DNA from: an uncultured bacterium
Lineage (GTDB): Bacteria; Patescibacteriota; Saccharimonadia; Saccharimonadales; Saccharimonadaceae
DNA length: 42,481 nucleotides
Assembly: GCA_903821365.1 (NCBI GenBank)
Contig: CAIJKY010000001.1
Location: forward strand, 1-42,481
Direction of reading: 5' to 3'
Numbering within the stretch: position 1 is the stretch's first letter; every line of letters starts with the position of its first letter. The translations under genes were made by a program, and so were the position numbers. Of the stretch, positions 21,309 through 29,458 are shown in pieces. Below the pieces are notes generated by a model. That model ran no database searches. It was not told the origin of the DNA and was given only the letters and a program-made list of their open reading frames with translations.

Positions 21309-22277
21309 ATGTCGCATGTGTACGACACACTGCCCGAAGATGTTCGCGAGCTGCTCACGCAGTGCACGTCGGCCCGCGACAACCACCCGTTGTTCGTATG
21401 GATCATGTCGGGTGGTATCGCTGCGCGCGAGACACCGCTGACGACGGTGCAGTTGAAGTTCTTGGCCGACAAGGTCAAAGACCTCTTTGAAGACCAAGTG
21501 CGACCCCGTCTTCAGCAGTCCCGTATGGGTCGATACGCAAAAGTACCCGAACTGATAAAGTTGATTGCTCGGGCGAAGGCCTGTGGCATCAGCCCGTCCA
21601 GTGCATTTGGGATCGATGCGGCCGAGGAAGCGCATCTGCACTACGTAAGCCGTGTCCTTGATCTGAACTACTCGGTGAAGGCTGCCGGGTACCCAAGTGG
21701 GCCTGAAAGGCAGGCTGCCCATCGGCGACTGGCGCTGAACCTGCTCGGTGAGCTTGATGGCTCGCCGCTCGAAGTCTGGGAGTATCACGATGGTTCGCCC
21801 GACCAGGTCATGCGGTATGCCAGGTACGGCATGCAGTGCGAGATGGTCGCAATCGTCGAAGCTTGCAAGAAGGGCGATCTCTCGGGCTTGCCACGATTGA
21901 TCCATGTGCATCGCGTGTTGGAGTACGACTGGGTAGCGCTCCACACCGACACAAACCAAGTGGCGCGCTGGCAGCGTGAGGCGGCTACGGCCGGGATCGT
22001 CATCGTGCTCCAGAAGTTGTTGCACGGCAACGTTGACTCCGAGCTGTTCAAGTTGGAGGTGCCGAACATGCTGCGTGCAATGATTGCACACGAGGTCACG
22101 CTTCAAGAAGCTGGTGTGACCATCGATCAATTCGCCGCCGTGCGAGCTGAGTTCGATAGCTGGCTCGAGGCTGCAACGCTCAAACCGTGCGACTATGCCA
22201 CGACCTCTGCTACCGTCAGAGCTGCCGCCGAAGTTCTGCCGCTGTTCGATCAGGTTATCGAACTGAGCGACGCGTAA
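21309..22277 (+). CDS. Large GC-rich hypothetical protein (unknown)
   Basis: 322 aa, the largest unrecognised class 2 protein. Soluble and nearly all helical: repeated amphipathic helices (LKFLADKVKDLFEDQV, VPELIKLIARAKACG, AAEEAHLHYVSRVLDL, IVIVLQKLLHG). His/Glu/Tyr clusters in the middle (EVWEYHDGSPDQVMRYARY) could hold a metal or active site, but no known motif is seen. GAGGAG lies 6 nt before the ATG. Followed by a cruciform terminator. Confidence 0.65.
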   Translation: MSHVYDTLPEDVRELLTQCTSARDNHPLFVWIMSGGIAARETPLTTVQLKFLADKVKDLFEDQVRPRLQQSRMGRYAKVPELIKLIARAKACGISPSSAFGIDAAEEAHLHYVSRVLDLNYSVKAAGYPSGPERQAAHRRLALNLLGELDGSPLEVWEYHDGSPDQVMRYARYGMQCEMVAIVEACKKGDLSGLPRLIHVHRVLEYDWVALHTDTNQVARWQREAATAGIVIVLQKLLHGNVDSELFKLEVPNMLRAMIAHEVTLQEAGVTIDQFAAVRAEFDSWLEAATLKPCDYATTSATVRAAAEVLPLFDQVIELSDA

Positions 22278-22317
22278 GCGGCCACGGCAATCGGTGTCGC
22301 TGCCGCCCAGCGAAAAC

Positions 22318-22365
22318 GCCCCCGAGAGGCGCTGCTACCAGCATGGTAGGGTGCTTCTCGGGGGC
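22318..22365 (+). terminator. Cruciform terminator of the 21309-22277 gene
   Basis: GCCCCCGAGA/TCTCGGGGGC outer stem with inner CTACC-AGCA-TGGTAG hairpin. Same design as copies A-D. Confidence 0.75.
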
Positions 22366-22402
22366 ATCTTACATATATAGATAATAAAAAACCTAGGCAG
22401 AA

Positions 22403-22438
22403 CCGTGGAAGAGGCGAACGTATCGACCTCTTCCACGG
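22403..22438 (-). terminator. Terminator of the desaturase gene
   Basis: CCGTGGAAGAGG/CCTCTTCCACGG, a perfect 12-bp stem followed on the minus strand by CTAGGTTTTTTATT. Confidence 0.85.
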
Positions 22439-22475
22439 GTCCTTGCTGCCGTGGCGTGGAAGGCGCGCAGATGGG

Positions 22476-23492
22476 CTACTTGTAGGTTGCCCACTGTTCG
22501 ACGCATCCCATGTAGCGCAGGCGGCTGACTTCATGTGGCCCGCGCCGCTCTTTCCTGAGGCGTAGTGTCTGCGCGAGAGGCCACTGGGCATCGCACGCCC
22601 AGCCCAACTTCTCGAACAGCCAGATCACCCGCGCCGAGATGTCGAACTGCCAGCGCAGCACGCCGTGACGGGCACTTGACGGCACGGCATGATGCATGTT
22701 GTGCCACGACTCGCCGCAAGACAGGATTGCCAGCCACCAGACATTGCCGGCATGGTCGCCCGACTTGAACGGATGCTTGCCACGCACGTGACAGATCGAG
22801 TTGATCGACCATGTCACGTGATGCAGCACGCAGATCCGCACCAGACCGCCCCACAGAAACCCTGTGAAGGCAGCCCACAGCGTGCCGCCGACGAGCCAGC
22901 CGATCAGGGTCGGCGCCAGCAGGCCGATGCCCACCCATACGGGAAACAGCGAGCTGAGCCGCATCAGTAGTCGATCGTTCAGCAGTTTGGGCGCGTATTT
23001 TTCGGGGTTGCTGAACTCACGCCCGAACAGCCAGCCGATGTGCGCGTGCCACAGTCCCTTCGTCAGGTTCCACACGCCCGAGCCGTACAGCCAGGGCGAA
23101 TGCGGATCGTCCTCCTTGTCGCTCGCGCTGTGATGACGCCGGTGGTCGGTCACCCAGTTGAGGAGTGACCCCTGTGTTGCCACCATGGCAGCGATCGCCA
23201 GCGCCACCTGCAGCCCTCGCTTGGCCTTGAAGGCGCCATGCGTGAAGTAGCGGTGAAAGCCGACCGTCACGCCGAGGCAGCTGATGAAGTAGAACGCCAC
23301 CAGCAACGCCAGGTCGGTCCAGCCGACTGCGAGCTGCCAAGCCAACCAGATCGCCGCGAACAACCCCACGAAAGGGACGCCCACGAACAGGTACAGAATG
23401 ACTTGATCGCGATTGCTGCGGCTCCCAGCCAGCATCGGTTTGACCCCAGCTGGAGTCGCCGGCGGTACGCCGGGTATTGCGTGAGTGCTCAC
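22476..23492 (-). CDS. Membrane acyl (delta-9-type) fatty acid desaturase
   Basis: 338 aa, di-iron membrane desaturase of the stearoyl-CoA/acyl-lipid family. The three histidine boxes are intact: HRYFTH, HRRHHS and HNMHHA (in GESWHNMHHA). Two pairs of hydrophobic segments have the usual arrangement (LFVGVPFVGLFAAIWLAW, DLALLVAFYFISCLGV). The start is GTG 23492 because AAGGGG lies 5 nt upstream; an ATG at 23537 would leave almost no leader after the TATGAT box (23553-23558). The leader has a CTGGC/GCCAG hairpin. GC-rich class 2 unit. It probably modifies scavenged or host-derived lipids. Confidence 0.92.
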   Translation of the reverse strand: MSTHAIPGVPPATPAGVKPMLAGSRSNRDQVILYLFVGVPFVGLFAAIWLAWQLAVGWTDLALLVAFYFISCLGVTVGFHRYFTHGAFKAKRGLQVALAIAAMVATQGSLLNWVTDHRRHHSASDKEDDPHSPWLYGSGVWNLTKGLWHAHIGWLFGREFSNPEKYAPKLLNDRLLMRLSSLFPVWVGIGLLAPTLIGWLVGGTLWAAFTGFLWGGLVRICVLHHVTWSINSICHVRGKHPFKSGDHAGNVWWLAILSCGESWHNMHHAVPSSARHGVLRWQFDISARVIWLFEKLGWACDAQWPLAQTLRLRKERRGPHEVSRLRYMGCVEQWATYK

Positions 23493-23672
23493 GTGAACCC
23501 CTTCGGTTTGTCGCGCGATAAAATGCCTCCTGGCCACGGAGCCAGAACACTTTTATCATAGCATCTTGCATGATTTGCTATACTAGTAACAGTAGAACGG
23601 TTCGACTGAACAATAAATGTTTTCGCGTGAAAAGTCGCGAGTACTATATGCACATTGAGGATGAATCACACC

Positions 23673-24059
23673 ATGCTATCACAGCAAGAGTTTAAGAAGT
23701 TTGCCAAAGACCGATCGGTCTTATTTTTAGCAGGTATATTTACGTTGGTGACGCTGATCGCTATCGGACTATTAATTACATGGTTACAGCCGAGTGATGT
23801 TCAAATTCCTATCCGTTACAATGGCTTTAATGTCGATTTTAGCAGCCGCCAAGGTAATCTATTTAACGACCAGTGGTACGAGCGTATATCATTTGTTATT
23901 TTTGCGGTGCTTCAGTTTGGCGCGCTTATCTGGCTTGCAATCAAAATGTTTGATGGCGGTTATCGAGTAATGGCAAAATTTTTGCTGGCTGGCGGCGTGT
24001 TGTCGCTCATTATTCTTTCACTGATTGGCTTCTTTATTAACCGGACTATTACGCTCTAG
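23673..24059 (+). CDS. Three-helix membrane protein upstream of the glycosyltransferase
   Basis: 128 aa, unrecognised. Helices at about residues 18-38 (FLAGIFTLVTLIAIGLLITW), 66-86 (FVIFAVLQFGALIWLAIKMF) and 98-118 (FLLAGGVLSLIILSLIGFF), with a short outer loop between 1 and 2. ATG 23673 has GAGG 11-12 nt upstream; ATG 23661 in frame is possible. It is 21 bp ahead of the GT2 gene, so probably co-transcribed and perhaps its partner. Confidence 0.65.
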   Translation: MLSQQEFKKFAKDRSVLFLAGIFTLVTLIAIGLLITWLQPSDVQIPIRYNGFNVDFSSRQGNLFNDQWYERISFVIFAVLQFGALIWLAIKMFDGGYRVMAKFLLAGGVLSLIILSLIGFFINRTITL

Positions 24060-24080
24060 CTTTTTGCTAGACCATATCTT

Positions 24081-25703
24081 ATGCAAGACCTCGAAATTCC
24101 TCTCGGTAAGCGTAAACCGCTCTATCGCTTCTTTGAAATACTGCCAGGTGTGCTTAGCCTAACGCTACTACTGTTGCCAATTGTGCTGGCTATCGTTAAC
24201 CCGCTGCTTGCAGCGGTCTTTATTATTGTCTACACGATCAGCTGGATTATTCGCGCGTTAGTACTGGCGGTGCGCACATTACAGGGGTACAGTACGATGC
24301 GTGATGCGGAAGCGATCGATTGGCAAGCACGTTTAGCCGACTGTGACCACCCCGAGAAGGCCGCTCAAGCTATGCGTCAGCGCAAGCTCATATGGCACGA
24401 AACAGCGCATTTTGCCAACTTACAGCGCATCGCAACGCTCGATTACCCCAAGCCGAGCGAAGTCATACAGGTCGTTATCATTGCGACGTACAACGAAACA
24501 TTTGAAACACTTGAGCCAACCGTGCAGTCAGTGCTCGACAGTAGTTTTCCGGGCAAGCAAACGATCCTCGTTATCGGCTATGAAGCACGCGGCCCCGAGG
24601 AAACGCACCGTGTAGCAAAGGCGCTCGTCGAGCAATATCAAGATAAATTTTATGCGGCCTTTGCCTTTGAGCACCCAAGCGATATTCCTGATGAGGTTAT
24701 TGGCAAGGGCGGTAATATCGTCTATGCCGCGCGACAACTGCAGCAATGGGTTGAGAAGCAAGGCATTGTTAAAGAGAATGTTATTATCACCACCCTCGAC
24801 GCCGACAACCGTCCGCACCCATCCTACCTCAGTTATTTGGCATACGAGTTTATCGTCACCGAGCGTCGCCACGAGTGTGCTTACCAACCAATCGCACTGT
24901 TCTTGAACAACATTTGGGATGTACCTGCACCGATGCGTGTTCTTGCAACGGGTAACTCATTTTGGAACATGGTGAATTCACTACGACCCCATATGCTCCG
25001 CAACTTTGCCGCCCATGCCCAGAGCTTAGTGAGCCTGGAGCGCACTAACTTTTGGAGCACACGCACGGTCGTTGAGGATGGTCATCAGTTCTGGCGTAGC
25101 TACTTTGCCTTCAAGGGTGAATATGAGGTGGTACCAATTTACGTGCCAATTTACCAAGATGCAGTACTCTCTAATACCTATATAAAGACGCTCAAAGCGC
25201 AGTTTGTGCAGCTGCGCCGTTGGGCGTATGGCGCCTCGGACGTACCATACGTTGCAACTCGTGTTTTCTCAAAGCACCGTACTGTGCCGTTTTGGCCAGG
25301 TTTTACGAAGTTTTTGCGATTACTCGATGGCCACGTCAGCTGGGCAACTTCATCGATTATCTTGGCATTCGGTGCCTGGGCACCATTATTGTTCGCTAAC
25401 GAATCAAACCGTAGTATCGTCGCACATGAACTTCCCGATTTAGTCAGCTACTTGCAGTGGCTCGGTTACGTCGGCCTGATACTGAGTATATTTTTATCAA
25501 TGAAGATGCTGCCACCACGACCAGCCCGCTATAAACGTCGCCGTAACGTCTTCATGGTTCTGCAGTGGGCGCTTATGCCAGTTACCTCGATCCTGTATGG
25601 GTCAAGCGCCGCAATTTACTCGCAGACGCGCTTATTGCTTGGCAAATACCTCGATAAATTCGATGTCACCGACAAAACAGTCGTTACCGATACGAAAGAC
25701 TAA
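24081..25703 (+). CDS. Membrane-embedded family 2 glycosyltransferase
   Basis: 540 aa. Two N-terminal helices (around residues 18-58), a cytosolic GT2 domain (VVIIATYNETFETLEPTV near 132; TTLDADNRPHPS with the DxD-type metal site near 238; TVVEDGHQF near 334), then QLRRWAYG, a QxxRW-like motif of processive synthases near 377. Four or so C-terminal helices follow. This layout resembles cellulose/hyaluronan-type synthases, so it probably extends a surface polysaccharide using a nucleotide sugar; substrate unknown. The upstream 3-TM gene may be a subunit. It overlaps the convergent NrdR-like gene by 20 bp. Confidence 0.85.
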   Translation: MQDLEIPLGKRKPLYRFFEILPGVLSLTLLLLPIVLAIVNPLLAAVFIIVYTISWIIRALVLAVRTLQGYSTMRDAEAIDWQARLADCDHPEKAAQAMRQRKLIWHETAHFANLQRIATLDYPKPSEVIQVVIIATYNETFETLEPTVQSVLDSSFPGKQTILVIGYEARGPEETHRVAKALVEQYQDKFYAAFAFEHPSDIPDEVIGKGGNIVYAARQLQQWVEKQGIVKENVIITTLDADNRPHPSYLSYLAYEFIVTERRHECAYQPIALFLNNIWDVPAPMRVLATGNSFWNMVNSLRPHMLRNFAAHAQSLVSLERTNFWSTRTVVEDGHQFWRSYFAFKGEYEVVPIYVPIYQDAVLSNTYIKTLKAQFVQLRRWAYGASDVPYVATRVFSKHRTVPFWPGFTKFLRLLDGHVSWATSSIILAFGAWAPLLFANESNRSIVAHELPDLVSYLQWLGYVGLILSIFLSMKMLPPRPARYKRRRNVFMVLQWALMPVTSILYGSSAAIYSQTRLLLGKYLDKFDVTDKTVVTDTKD

Positions 25704-26154
25704 GCCGAGCTTTATAGTTGGCGGCGAGGAGCGCGTCGTAGGCAGTAAGTGTATCGAGCACAAGCTGCTGGTACGCGGCATTATCAATGACGGGCACAGG
25801 CAGGCTCGTCTTTTTTGCTGACTTTTTATAGGTGCCAATACTTTCTGCGGCCGCTCGAAAGGCTTTGCTGGCAATCGTATCGGCGAGCCATATCAGTGCG
25901 TCTTGTTTTGGCATATGGCTACCAGCGAGAAATAAATCACGCAGCAGCTCGGCTTTATTAAACGGTATTTGATCTTTGCGATGCTTGCCGTTGCCAACCG
26001 TGAAGGCGCCGGTATAGTCGGGTAGCTCGTGAGTCGTGAAGATAAAACCGCAGTTTGTGCAGGCGCGCCTTCGCCAGACGCGTGGCTCGGTTGCATGCTT
26101 GCGCGAGTTAGTGATCTCTAGTTTTCCAGTAGTGCAGGCTAGGCAGCGCATCAT
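25684..26154 (-). CDS. NrdR-like zinc-ribbon protein
   Basis: 156 aa. The N-terminal ~45 residues follow the NrdR zinc ribbon: MRCLACTTGKLEITNSR, then WRRRACTNCGFIFTTHE, giving CxxC...CxxC with the typical RRR before the second pair. The rest is helical and only loosely like an ATP-cone (KDQIPFNKAELLRDLFLAG); Gly/Lys signatures are weak. NrdR represses ribonucleotide reductase genes, so a related regulator is likely, but the effector may differ. GGAG lies 4 nt before the ATG. Confidence 0.65.
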   Translation of the reverse strand: MMRCLACTTGKLEITNSRKHATEPRVWRRRACTNCGFIFTTHELPDYTGAFTVGNGKHRKDQIPFNKAELLRDLFLAGSHMPKQDALIWLADTIASKAFRAAAESIGTYKKSAKKTSLPVPVIDNAAYQQLVLDTLTAYDALLAANYKARLSLSYR

Positions 26155-26503
26155 TTACTCCATTACGATGTCTACATGTTGTCATATAGCTATTAATTTT
26201 GCTAGTGGATAAGCATATGAAATATGGGGGAAAGTGTGTTCACCCCTGTTAATTAGTAATGACTGCAAAGTACAGATGTTGAGTTGCTATACGGCTTTTG
26301 TTTTGAAACGCATCTGCGGGCGAGCAAGGCCAAACGTCGTTTATGATGATGTCTATGCGCTCCATGATATAACTGGACACTAGTTAATCGTCTTACTTTT
26401 CCCGTGAAAACATCACCACGCGTATAACTGATATGGTTTTGAGCCCTAATAGGGCGTGGAAAACAGCGAGGAAAAGTGGGAAACTCATGCGTACAAACAA
26501 AAG
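26155..26503. other. Gene-free interval with long-range dyads
   Basis: No convincing gene on either strand. It contains nested complementary segments: ACTTTTCC (26395-26402) with GGAAAAGT (26470-26477), CCACGC (26416-26421) with GCGTGG (26454-26459), and an overlapping GCCC-TAATA-GGGC hairpin. This could be an unassigned structured RNA. Confidence 0.4.
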
Positions 26504-26524
26504 GCCGCACCTAATGTGCGGCCA
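26504..26524 (-). terminator. Terminator of tRNA-Val
   Basis: The minus strand reads GGCCGCAC-ATTAG-GTGCGGCC followed by TTTTGTTTG. Confidence 0.85.
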
Positions 26525-26563
26525 ATGTCATCTATGCAGATAATTGAGAATCATATACAGAAC

Positions 26564-26640
26564 TGGTGGATCCGGCAGGATTCGAACCTGCCACCTCCGC
26601 AACGTCAATGCGGCGCTCTAGCCAAATGAGCTACGGATCC
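26564..26640 (-). tRNA. tRNA-Val (GAC anticodon)
   Basis: Acceptor GGATCCG pairs with CGGATCC. Anticodon stem CCGCA/TGCGG with loop TTGACGT gives GAC (reads GTC). T-loop TTCGAAT, discriminator A, encoded CCA. Confidence 0.95.
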
Positions 26641-26706
26641 ACATATTCTATAAATGAATCAAACTTATCAAATAGTAGCAAAAACAGGGGCGGGTGGCAA
26701 GATGGG

Positions 26707-26735
26707 TTGATATTTATAATATAATGTGTTATAAT
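26707..26735 (+). promoter_or_regulatory. Promoter of the 26773-27294 gene
   Basis: TTGATA (26707-26712), 17-bp spacer TTTATAATATAATGTGT, TATAAT (26730-26735). Confidence 0.75.
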
Positions 26736-26772
26736 CTAGTTTGCTTCTGACTCGACTGCGAAAGAGGTAGAA

Positions 26773-27294
26773 ATGGTTACCCAGACATGGCTTGACATCT
26801 CACTGCTCACGCTCTGCGTCATAACCATCGCCATCACCGCGGCCTACGCACGGCGCACCAAGTTCGAAATGCTTGCCGCATTTCACGTGGAGTGCATGTT
26901 TCTGGTGGGCGCAGTGAGCGTGGTTGTCTCCGGCTTGTTGCGGAGCAGCACCTCTATCATCTCGCCAGTGCTGTACGGCTTTGGTATGCCGCTGCGGAGT
27001 GCGAGCGCCCTGGTGGGCCTGCTCTTCATCGCCACGTACTACATGAGGAACGTCCGGTTCCTTCAGGTGGTGAAGTACGCGAACAAGGCGAGCATCTGGA
27101 TGCCGTTCCTGTACATGCTGACATACGCGTGCTACACGGGAGGGTTTTCCAAGACGCTTGCGTCTGGCGACGCCTCGCCATCATTGATCGAGAAGCTCTC
27201 GATCGGACTGTGGGCGGGGTTGATCGTTGCCAGTGTCGGCGCTGCGGTGGCATTCAGTGCTATCCAGCGCCGTGCACGGAGCGTCGCAGCCTGA
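26773..27294 (+). CDS. Multi-helix membrane protein (unknown)
   Basis: 173 aa, unrecognised, with four to five hydrophobic segments (LLTLCVITIAITAAYA, FLVGAVSVVVSGLL, ALVGLLFIATYYM, WMPFLYMLTYACY, LWAGLIVASVGAAVAFSAI). AAAGAGG lies before the ATG. GC-rich class 2 composition with TTGATA promoter and nested terminator. Similar design to the small 3-TM units but longer. Confidence 0.65.
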   Translation: MVTQTWLDISLLTLCVITIAITAAYARRTKFEMLAAFHVECMFLVGAVSVVVSGLLRSSTSIISPVLYGFGMPLRSASALVGLLFIATYYMRNVRFLQVVKYANKASIWMPFLYMLTYACYTGGFSKTLASGDASPSLIEKLSIGLWAGLIVASVGAAVAFSAIQRRARSVAA

Positions 27295-27306
27295 CCAGCA
27301 TCCCAT

Positions 27307-27368
27307 CCACCCGCGGGGCACCATGCCCCGCCTCGAGTTCAGAAGACAGCGGCTGCCCATCCGGGTGG
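27307..27368 (+). terminator. Nested terminator of the 26773-27294 gene
   Basis: Outer CCACCCG/CGGGTGG encloses GCGGGGC-ACCAT-GCCCCGC. Confidence 0.55.
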
Positions 27369-27424
27369 TCGCTTTCTTCGTTCTAGGGCTTGCTGCACGA
27401 AAAATAGGCTATGATATACTATAA

Positions 27425-27592
27425 ATAAGCAATGAAGCGGCCCAACCATCCGCCGAGCTTCGCCGGTGTGACGACGATGAGCGTATCAAATAGTCGTAAG
27501 AGTAAAGTCGAGGTGGAACCTCCTGAATCTAGTCAGGACCGAGACGCGCGGAATAATTATGCAAAACAGCATGATCTTCCGGGCGATTTTTA
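27425..27592 (+). promoter_or_regulatory. T-box riboswitch of thrS
   Basis: The antiterminator domain matches the T-box plan exactly. Helix A1 GUC-GA-GG (27507-27513) pairs with CC-GA-GAC (27539-27545) with tandem G-A. The 7-nt bulge UGGAACC (27514-27520) fits UGGNACC. Helix A2 is UCCUGA-AUCUAG-UCAGGA (27521-27538). UGGA would pair with the UCCA 3' end of tRNA-Thr, whose discriminator in this window is U. Stem I is short; an ACC triplet (27435-27437) followed by A is a candidate Thr specifier. A hairpin CGCGCGG/CCGGGCG (27545-27585) plus T-run is the likely terminator. Confidence 0.8.
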
Positions 27593-27628
27593 ATTTCTTA
27601 TCATAAACCTCAACAAAGGAGCACGGCA

Positions 27629-29452
27629 ATGAGCCACCCCAACAACGACCTACATCCAATGCGCCACAGTTTAGCGCACATTATGGCAACCGCCGTGACT
27701 ACATTATGGCCAGATGCCAAACTGGGCGTTGGTCCAGTTGTCGAAAACGGTTTTTATTACGATATTGATGTCCCAGGCGTTAAAATCTCCGAAGAAGACT
27801 TCAAAAAGATTGAAAACGTCATGCGAAACGTCATTAATAAGGACCAGCCTTTTGTGCATAGCGAAAAGCCAATCGACGAGGCAATTGCTTGGGCCGAAGC
27901 CGCAAAACAGCCGTACAAAGCTGAACTACTCAACGACTTGAAGCGCTCTGGCACCACCGTTGCCAACGAGCTCGACGGTGATGCCATGGGCACTATCGCC
28001 AGCGGGGACGCGGCGGTCGAGACGGCATCGTTCTACTCCAACGGCGATTTTACTGATCTATGTCGCGGGCCTCATGTTGCAAGTACCGGTAAGGTCGGAG
28101 CGTTTAAGCTTATGCGTATCGCCGGCGCGTATTGGCGTGGCAAAGAGACAAACCCGCAAATGCAACGTCTTTATGGAGTCGCATTTGCAACCAAAGAAGA
28201 GCTTAATCAACACCTCGCCATGCTTGAAGAAGCGAAAAAGCGTGATCATCGCGTGCTTGGCGAACAACTTCGGATCTTTACGACCAGCGAAGATGTTGGC
28301 AAAGGCTTGCCGTTGCTATTGCCGCGCGGCTCAACGATGAAGCATCTGCTAAGTCGTTACATGCGACAGCTTGAAGAAGCTGGTGGCTACCAATACGTCG
28401 ATACGCCAGTGCTTGCTCACGAGCGGCTGTATCAGCTTTCAGGACACGCCGAGTTTTACGCCGATGACATGTTTACGGTTATCGACTCCGAAGGCGAAAA
28501 GTTCTACGTATCACCGATGAACTGCCCGCATCACCACCAAATCTATGATCGTATGGTGCTCAGCTACAACGACCTTCCGCTGCGTCTCGCCGAGCACTCC
28601 GGACTGTACCGTCACGAACTTTCAGGAACATTAACGGGGCTTATCCGCGTGCGCGGGCCGATTACCCAAAACGATGCTCATATTTATGTCACCAAAGAGC
28701 AACTCAAGGCGGAATTCATTAAAGTGCTCGAACTGTTTAAGCATGTATATGACGCCTTTGGTATCGACGACTACTGGTATCGCTTATCACTACCAGACTT
28801 CAAGAAGGACAAATACGGTGGCGAAGAGGCAAATTGGCGCGAATCAGGCGACATTATCCGCGAAGCCATGCAAGAGCTTGGCGTAAAATTTGTCGAAGCC
28901 GAGGGCGAAGCCGCCTTTTACGGTCCTAAAATCGATGTCCAAACACGTAACGTTACCGGCAAAGAAGATACCATCGCTACCTCGCAGATCGACCTACTTG
29001 TCCCCAGCCGCATGAACCTTACATATGTCGATGCCGAGGGTCAAAAGCAGCACCCACTGGTGATTCACCGGGCTATTCTTGGCTCACTTGAGCGTTTTAT
29101 CGGTTTTTATATCGAAAAGACGGCCGGCTGGTTCCCATTTTGGCTTGCGCCAGAGCAGGTGCGCATCCTGACAATTAACGATACAGTCCTACCATACGTT
29201 GAACAGATTAAATCGGTGTTAAATGATGTCGTTTTAACTCAACCACTCAAGTATAATGAGCTTCGCTACAGCCTCGATGATCGCAACGAATCGCTCGGCA
29301 AAAAAATCCGTGAAGCTGCTGGTTTAAAAATCCCGGTACAACTCATCGTCGGGCCAAAAGACCAAGAGGCGGCAGAGGTAAGTGTTCGCACTAAGGACAA
29401 AGAAGAGAAGATAGCGCTGGCTGATCTTAAATCGTATCTACAGGCGCTGTAA
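27629..29452 (+). CDS. thrS: Threonyl-tRNA synthetase lacking the TGS domain
   Basis: 607 aa, class II synthetase charging tRNA-Thr. It begins directly with the editing (SAD) domain: HSLAHIM near residue 13, VGPVVENGFYYD. The catalytic core has MNCPHH, motif 2 (SGTLTGLIRVRGPITQNDAH) and LVIHRAILGSLERF, which supply the Cys, His and His zinc ligands. An anticodon-binding domain closes the protein (IPVQLIVGPKD). The usual ~60-residue N-terminal TGS domain is absent. AAAGGAG lies before ATG 27629. Expression is probably controlled by the T-box leader. Confidence 0.95.
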   Translation: MSHPNNDLHPMRHSLAHIMATAVTTLWPDAKLGVGPVVENGFYYDIDVPGVKISEEDFKKIENVMRNVINKDQPFVHSEKPIDEAIAWAEAAKQPYKAELLNDLKRSGTTVANELDGDAMGTIASGDAAVETASFYSNGDFTDLCRGPHVASTGKVGAFKLMRIAGAYWRGKETNPQMQRLYGVAFATKEELNQHLAMLEEAKKRDHRVLGEQLRIFTTSEDVGKGLPLLLPRGSTMKHLLSRYMRQLEEAGGYQYVDTPVLAHERLYQLSGHAEFYADDMFTVIDSEGEKFYVSPMNCPHHHQIYDRMVLSYNDLPLRLAEHSGLYRHELSGTLTGLIRVRGPITQNDAHIYVTKEQLKAEFIKVLELFKHVYDAFGIDDYWYRLSLPDFKKDKYGGEEANWRESGDIIREAMQELGVKFVEAEGEAAFYGPKIDVQTRNVTGKEDTIATSQIDLLVPSRMNLTYVDAEGQKQHPLVIHRAILGSLERFIGFYIEKTAGWFPFWLAPEQVRILTINDTVLPYVEQIKSVLNDVVLTQPLKYNELRYSLDDRNESLGKKIREAAGLKIPVQLIVGPKDQEAAEVSVRTKDKEEKIALADLKSYLQAL

Positions 29453-29458
29453 AGTACG

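Noticed and set aside
21171-22130. 319-aa minus-strand open frame
   Set aside because: Opposite strand of the 21309-22277 gene, which has promoter, SD and terminator; the minus frame has His/Arg/Cys-rich shadow composition.
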